This document shows positions 7,035 to 10,278 of a stretch of DNA of 10,278 nt, in pieces (positions within the stretch are counted from its first letter, which is position 1; each line of letters starts with the position of its first letter). Made by a program: the position numbers and the translations under genes. Where the stretch lies: contig CANRCL010000035.1 of the NCBI GenBank assembly GCA_947629115.1, positions 1 to 10,278 of the forward strand, given 5' to 3'. The notes beneath the pieces are model-generated. The model was not told where the DNA came from. It saw nothing but the letters and a program-made list of their open reading frames with translations, and ran no database searches. Origin of the DNA: an uncultured Bacilli bacterium (GTDB lineage Bacteria; Bacillota_I; Bacilli_A; RF39; UBA660).

Positions 7035-8603
7035 AAAATAAATAAAGTAGTTAAAAGAGGAGATTATTTAAAAGATGACGAATATCATTTAGTAATAAAT
7101 GCTTGGATTAAAAATAGTCAAGATGAATTTTTAATTACGCAAAGAAGTGCTAATAAAAGTTATGCTTTTATGTGGGAATGCACTGGTGGATCAGCACTTA
7201 AAGGTGAAACTTCAAAAGAAGCAGCCATAAGAGAAGTCAAGGAAGAATTAGGAATTGATGTTAGTAAATCGAAAGCAAAATTAATAGGTTCAACTTTAAG
7301 ATATTATGAAGGATGTCCTGATATTTTAGATGTTTGGTTATTTGAATGCAACGCTAAATTAGAAGATGTTAAAGTTCAAGTAGAAGAAGTAAATGATGTA
7401 ATGTGGGCAAGTACTAAAAAAATTTATGAATTATATAAAAATAATAAATTTGAAGCCAATGCCTTTTTTGAAGATGTTTTAAAAAGAACAAAAGAAGATG
7501 TTTATTATATTGGTTTTAATGCAAATAATGCTATTTGCAATGATAGCTTTTTCAAAGGATCAATTACACTATATCCAACTAAAGAAAAAGGCAATATGTT
7601 TTATAGTAAAAAAATATTAAATGATACTAAGAGTAATGAATTTATGAGAAAATATCATGATTATATTCATAAAGTAGCATTAGAAAAGCAAATACAAAAT
7701 CCCAATAGTTATTTTGTATGTTTTAATGAAAAAATTAGAAATTTATGCGAAGATATGAATGATATAAATATTATTAAAAATAATGATGAAAAAATTTTAA
7801 ATTTTCTTAATAATAAATTTTTAACTAGGGAAATAGCTAAAAAATTTATGCCAATTTTAAATTATAAATATTTAGATACAGATGAAACTTATGAAAACGT
7901 GACAAAATTATTATCTTCAAATTCTTTTGTTTTACAAGCAGATACTGGCGCTGGTGGTGACTCAACCTATTTAGTAAATTCCAAAAAGAACATGCCTATT
8001 TTGAATGATAATTATAGTTATTGCGTTTCTAAATATTTACTCAATACTCCATTAAATATAACTTTAATTATTTATGAAAATGGAATACTTTTTTTACCAA
8101 TTTCTGCACAATTAATTAAGTTAACAAATAATAAATTTAAATATGTAGGTGGAGATTTTGCTTTTGTTGAAAAATTAGAAAACGATGTTATTCGTAAGAT
8201 TAAATTATATAGCAAAAAATTGGCTAATGAAATTAAAAAAATGGGTTTTAGAGGAATTTTAGGAATTGATTATATTTTAAAAGATGGCGTTGTTTACTTT
8301 ATGGAAATTAATCCGCGCTTTCAAGCATCAAGTTTTATTATAAGTAAATATTTAAGGGAAAAATATAATGTCGATATAGCAGAATTACATTATAATGCTT
8401 TAGTTGGAAAACAAAAAGATAATATAAAATTGGATAAAATAGATTGTAGTTTTCTTAATTGCAATGATTTGGAAGATTTTTCAACTTTAAAAAATTATGA
8501 AACATTAATGAATGGTTATTTTAAATTAAATAAATCTTCTATATATAGGAAAATATTTAATCGAAGTATAATAAATGAATTAGATTTTGAAAAAGAAAGA
8601 TAA
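6999..8603 (+). CDS. Nudix hydrolase fused to ATP-grasp ligase
   Basis: A 534-residue cytoplasmic protein with two domains. Residues 1 to about 161 form a Nudix hydrolase of the IPP-isomerase-like group (opening MEYWDLYDKNRK), with a complete Nudix box from Gly64 and Glu70 to Arg78, Glu79, Glu82, Glu83 and Gly85. From about 165 to the end is an ATP-grasp domain: the flexible phosphate loop DTGAGGDS (315-322), the strand YCVSKYL, then MGFRGILGIDYIL (415-427) and the metal-binding MEINPRFQ (Glu436, Asn438) with Asp424. ATP-grasp enzymes join a carboxylate to an amine or other nucleophile through an acyl phosphate. The Nudix part alone equals the length of a normal free-standing enzyme, so this is a genuine fusion. 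The gene starts seven bases after the kinase stop codon, with AGAAGG ten bases before the ATG, and is presumably co-transcribed. Substrates cannot be told from the sequence. Confidence 0.88.
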   Translation: MEYWDLYDKNRKKINKVVKRGDYLKDDEYHLVINAWIKNSQDEFLITQRSANKSYAFMWECTGGSALKGETSKEAAIREVKEELGIDVSKSKAKLIGSTLRYYEGCPDILDVWLFECNAKLEDVKVQVEEVNDVMWASTKKIYELYKNNKFEANAFFEDVLKRTKEDVYYIGFNANNAICNDSFFKGSITLYPTKEKGNMFYSKKILNDTKSNEFMRKYHDYIHKVALEKQIQNPNSYFVCFNEKIRNLCEDMNDINIIKNNDEKILNFLNNKFLTREIAKKFMPILNYKYLDTDETYENVTKLLSSNSFVLQADTGAGGDSTYLVNSKKNMPILNDNYSYCVSKYLLNTPLNITLIIYENGILFLPISAQLIKLTNNKFKYVGGDFAFVEKLENDVIRKIKLYSKKLANEIKKMGFRGILGIDYILKDGVVYFMEINPRFQASSFIISKYLREKYNVDIAELHYNALVGKQKDNIKLDKIDCSFLNCNDLEDFSTLKNYETLMNGYFKLNKSSIYRKIFNRSIINELDFEKER

Positions 8604-8628
8604 TAAGATTTAATATGTGGAGGTTACT

Positions 8629-10278
8629 ATGACACAATTAGAAATTGAAAAAGATAATTTAGTCAAAACCATAACATCAATAGATGGTTTATTAAAAAAT
8701 GAAAAAAATGATTTAAAAAAATTATATGAAAATTTTATTGGCGACAGAGAAGAACTTTGGCAAATAGTAGATAGAAAAAATATTCATATAAGGAATTTAG
8801 AAGTTGCAAAAGATAAACCTTATTTTGCAAGAATAAATTTTCAAATAAAAGGCGAAGAAAAAATCCATAGTATTTATATAGGTAAAACAGGAATAATAAA
8901 CCACAATTCGGAAATTATTGTAACCGATTGGCGAGCACCTATAAGTTCTTTATATTATGATTCAGAAATAGGATTTTGTAAATTTGAAGCGCCAGAAGGA
9001 ACTATTAGTGGAAATATGTCTTTAAAAAGACAATATATTATAGAAAAAGGCAAATTAATTGAATATTTTGATGTTGATTTAGTTTCTAATGATGATTTAT
9101 TACAGCAATATTTAAATAATAATAACGATGAACGTTTAAAAAATATTGTAGCAACTATACAAAAAGAACAAAATGAAGTAATAAGAAAACAATTGATGCA
9201 TAATTTAATTATACAAGGTGTTGCTGGATCTGGAAAAACTACTGTAGCATTACATCGTATAGCTTATTTAGTTTATAATTATCGTAATTTAATAAAGCAA
9301 AATCAATTTTTAGTACTTGGGCCTAATCCAGTATTTATTAAATATATTCAATCTGTTTTACCAGAATTGGATGTTTCTGGGGTAAAACAATATACTTTTG
9401 AAGAATTTGCTTTAGATTATATTGCTGAAAATATAAATATAAATTCTTCGGACAAAAAAGTAAATGCTAGTATTTCAGGAAAAATTAATAATGATGTTGA
9501 TAAATTTAAAAGCTCGTTGAAATTTAAAGACATGTTAGATAATTTCTTGAATTTATATATATATAGTATAACTAAAGAAGATTTGAAAATGGGAACATTT
9601 AAAATTTTAGATAAAAGTATTATAAAGAAAATTTTTGATTCTACAAATACTAAATATAATGTTTCATTGAATAGTAGAATTGAGTCGACTATTGAACTTT
9701 TAATAAAATATATTTCTCATAATTTTGATAGCATATTAAGTTTACATAATGATTATTTTTATGAAATATTTAAAACAGCTAAAACTGAACAAGAAAAAAA
9801 TACTCTACGCATCCAATTTAATAAAGAAAGAGAGGAATTAAAAAAGAATTGTCGTACTTTATTAAAAAAATATTTTTTTAAAGCAAAATTAAATACTACG
9901 AAATTGTATAAACTATTTATAAGTTCTATAGAAAATTATGATATATATATATATAATAATTTATCAATATTAAAAATAGATACTTTAGAAAACATAAAAA
10001 AAGGATATTATGAGTTTGAAGATTTATCAGCTTTATTATATATACAATTAATGATTAATCCAAATAAAGATTATCAAAATATTAGACATACTGTTGTTGA
10101 TGAAGCTCAAGACTTAGGTGAATTTAATTTTTATATATTGAAAAAAATTTTATCTAATTCCACTTTTAGTATATTTGGAGATTTGGCTCAAGCAATATAT
10201 GATTATCGTGGAGTAACAGATTGGCAAAGGGTTAATCAAATAATGTTTGATAACAATGGTCAAATAATTAATTTTACT
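8629..10278 (+). CDS. helD: HelD-family RNA polymerase recycling motor, 3'-truncated by window edge
   Basis: The frame runs open from ATG 8629 to the last base, 550 codons. It is a UvrD/Rep-like superfamily 1 ATPase of the HelD type, which in Bacillus subtilis binds stalled RNA polymerase and strips it from nucleic acid using ATP. The N-terminus (about residues 1-180) shows the HelD pattern: an initial charged helical arm, REELWQIVDRKNIHIRNLEV, YIGKTGI, TDWRAPISSLYYDSE and LKRQYIIEKG. Walker A GVAGSGKT lies at 197-204, Walker B VVDEAQD has Asp491, and motif III GDLAQAIYDYRG begins at 517. The long section between them is the polymerase-contacting insertion typical of the family. Full-length relatives have about 700-780 residues, so the last quarter is missing. 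GTGGAGG (8617-8623) five bases before the ATG fixes the start. It lies 25 bases after the Nudix/ATP-grasp gene with no terminator between, so it may be the fourth gene of the operon. Confidence 0.9.
   Translation, partial: MTQLEIEKDNLVKTITSIDGLLKNEKNDLKKLYENFIGDREELWQIVDRKNIHIRNLEVAKDKPYFARINFQIKGEEKIHSIYIGKTGIINHNSEIIVTDWRAPISSLYYDSEIGFCKFEAPEGTISGNMSLKRQYIIEKGKLIEYFDVDLVSNDDLLQQYLNNNNDERLKNIVATIQKEQNEVIRKQLMHNLIIQGVAGSGKTTVALHRIAYLVYNYRNLIKQNQFLVLGPNPVFIKYIQSVLPELDVSGVKQYTFEEFALDYIAENININSSDKKVNASISGKINNDVDKFKSSLKFKDMLDNFLNLYIYSITKEDLKMGTFKILDKSIIKKIFDSTNTKYNVSLNSRIESTIELLIKYISHNFDSILSLHNDYFYEIFKTAKTEQEKNTLRIQFNKEREELKKNCRTLLKKYFFKAKLNTTKLYKLFISSIENYDIYIYNNLSILKIDTLENIKKGYYEFEDLSALLYIQLMINPNKDYQNIRHTVVDEAQDLGEFNFYILKKILSNSTFSIFGDLAQAIYDYRGVTDWQRVNQIMFDNNGQIINFT

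Noticed and set aside
9940..9960. Run of alternating AT as a microsatellite or phase-variable tract
   Set aside because: It encodes an in-frame DIYIYNN stretch of HelD and similar runs occur by composition alone elsewhere in the gene.

Overview
The window is very AT-rich, all genes lie on the + strand, ribosome-binding sites are of the AGGAGG type, and every tryptophan in the long frames is TGG, while TGA ends a gene at 6369-6371. This points to a low-GC Bacillota (Bacilli/Erysipelotrichia-like, perhaps a gut lineage) using the standard bacterial code. A species cannot be named from the sequence alone.

Left part (1-4083): the 3' portion of a SNF2/Rad54-type helicase that is already open at base 1; a DUF4143-type AAA ATPase gene interrupted by one in-frame TAA; a small DUF6429-like gene; and a YtkD-like Nudix hydrolase. 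This looks like ordinary accessory chromosome, with one gene decaying or recently split.

Junction (4084-4361): a 64-bp block here repeats, with six mismatches, the junction between the kinase and Nudix genes at 6971-7034. It holds the last seven codons of a kinase-like gene and the first twelve codons of a Nudix gene, which then stops. This is a recombination scar. A textbook promoter (TTGACA, 16 bp, TATAAT), straddled by an imperfect inverted repeat, follows.

Right part (4362-10278): a tightly packed putative operon. It encodes a GT4-type glycosyltransferase fused to an aminoglycoside/choline-kinase-like phosphotransferase; a guanylate-kinase/PhnN-fold kinase whose base-recognition residues have changed; a Nudix hydrolase fused to an ATP-grasp ligase; and a HelD-family RNA polymerase recycling factor cut by the window edge. 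The first three together carry glycosyl transfer, two phosphorylations, a diphosphate hydrolysis and an ATP-dependent ligation. That suggests a small-molecule or conjugate biosynthesis pathway that I do not recognise. It is the best candidate here for an undescribed system. Its product, and any link to HelD, are inference.
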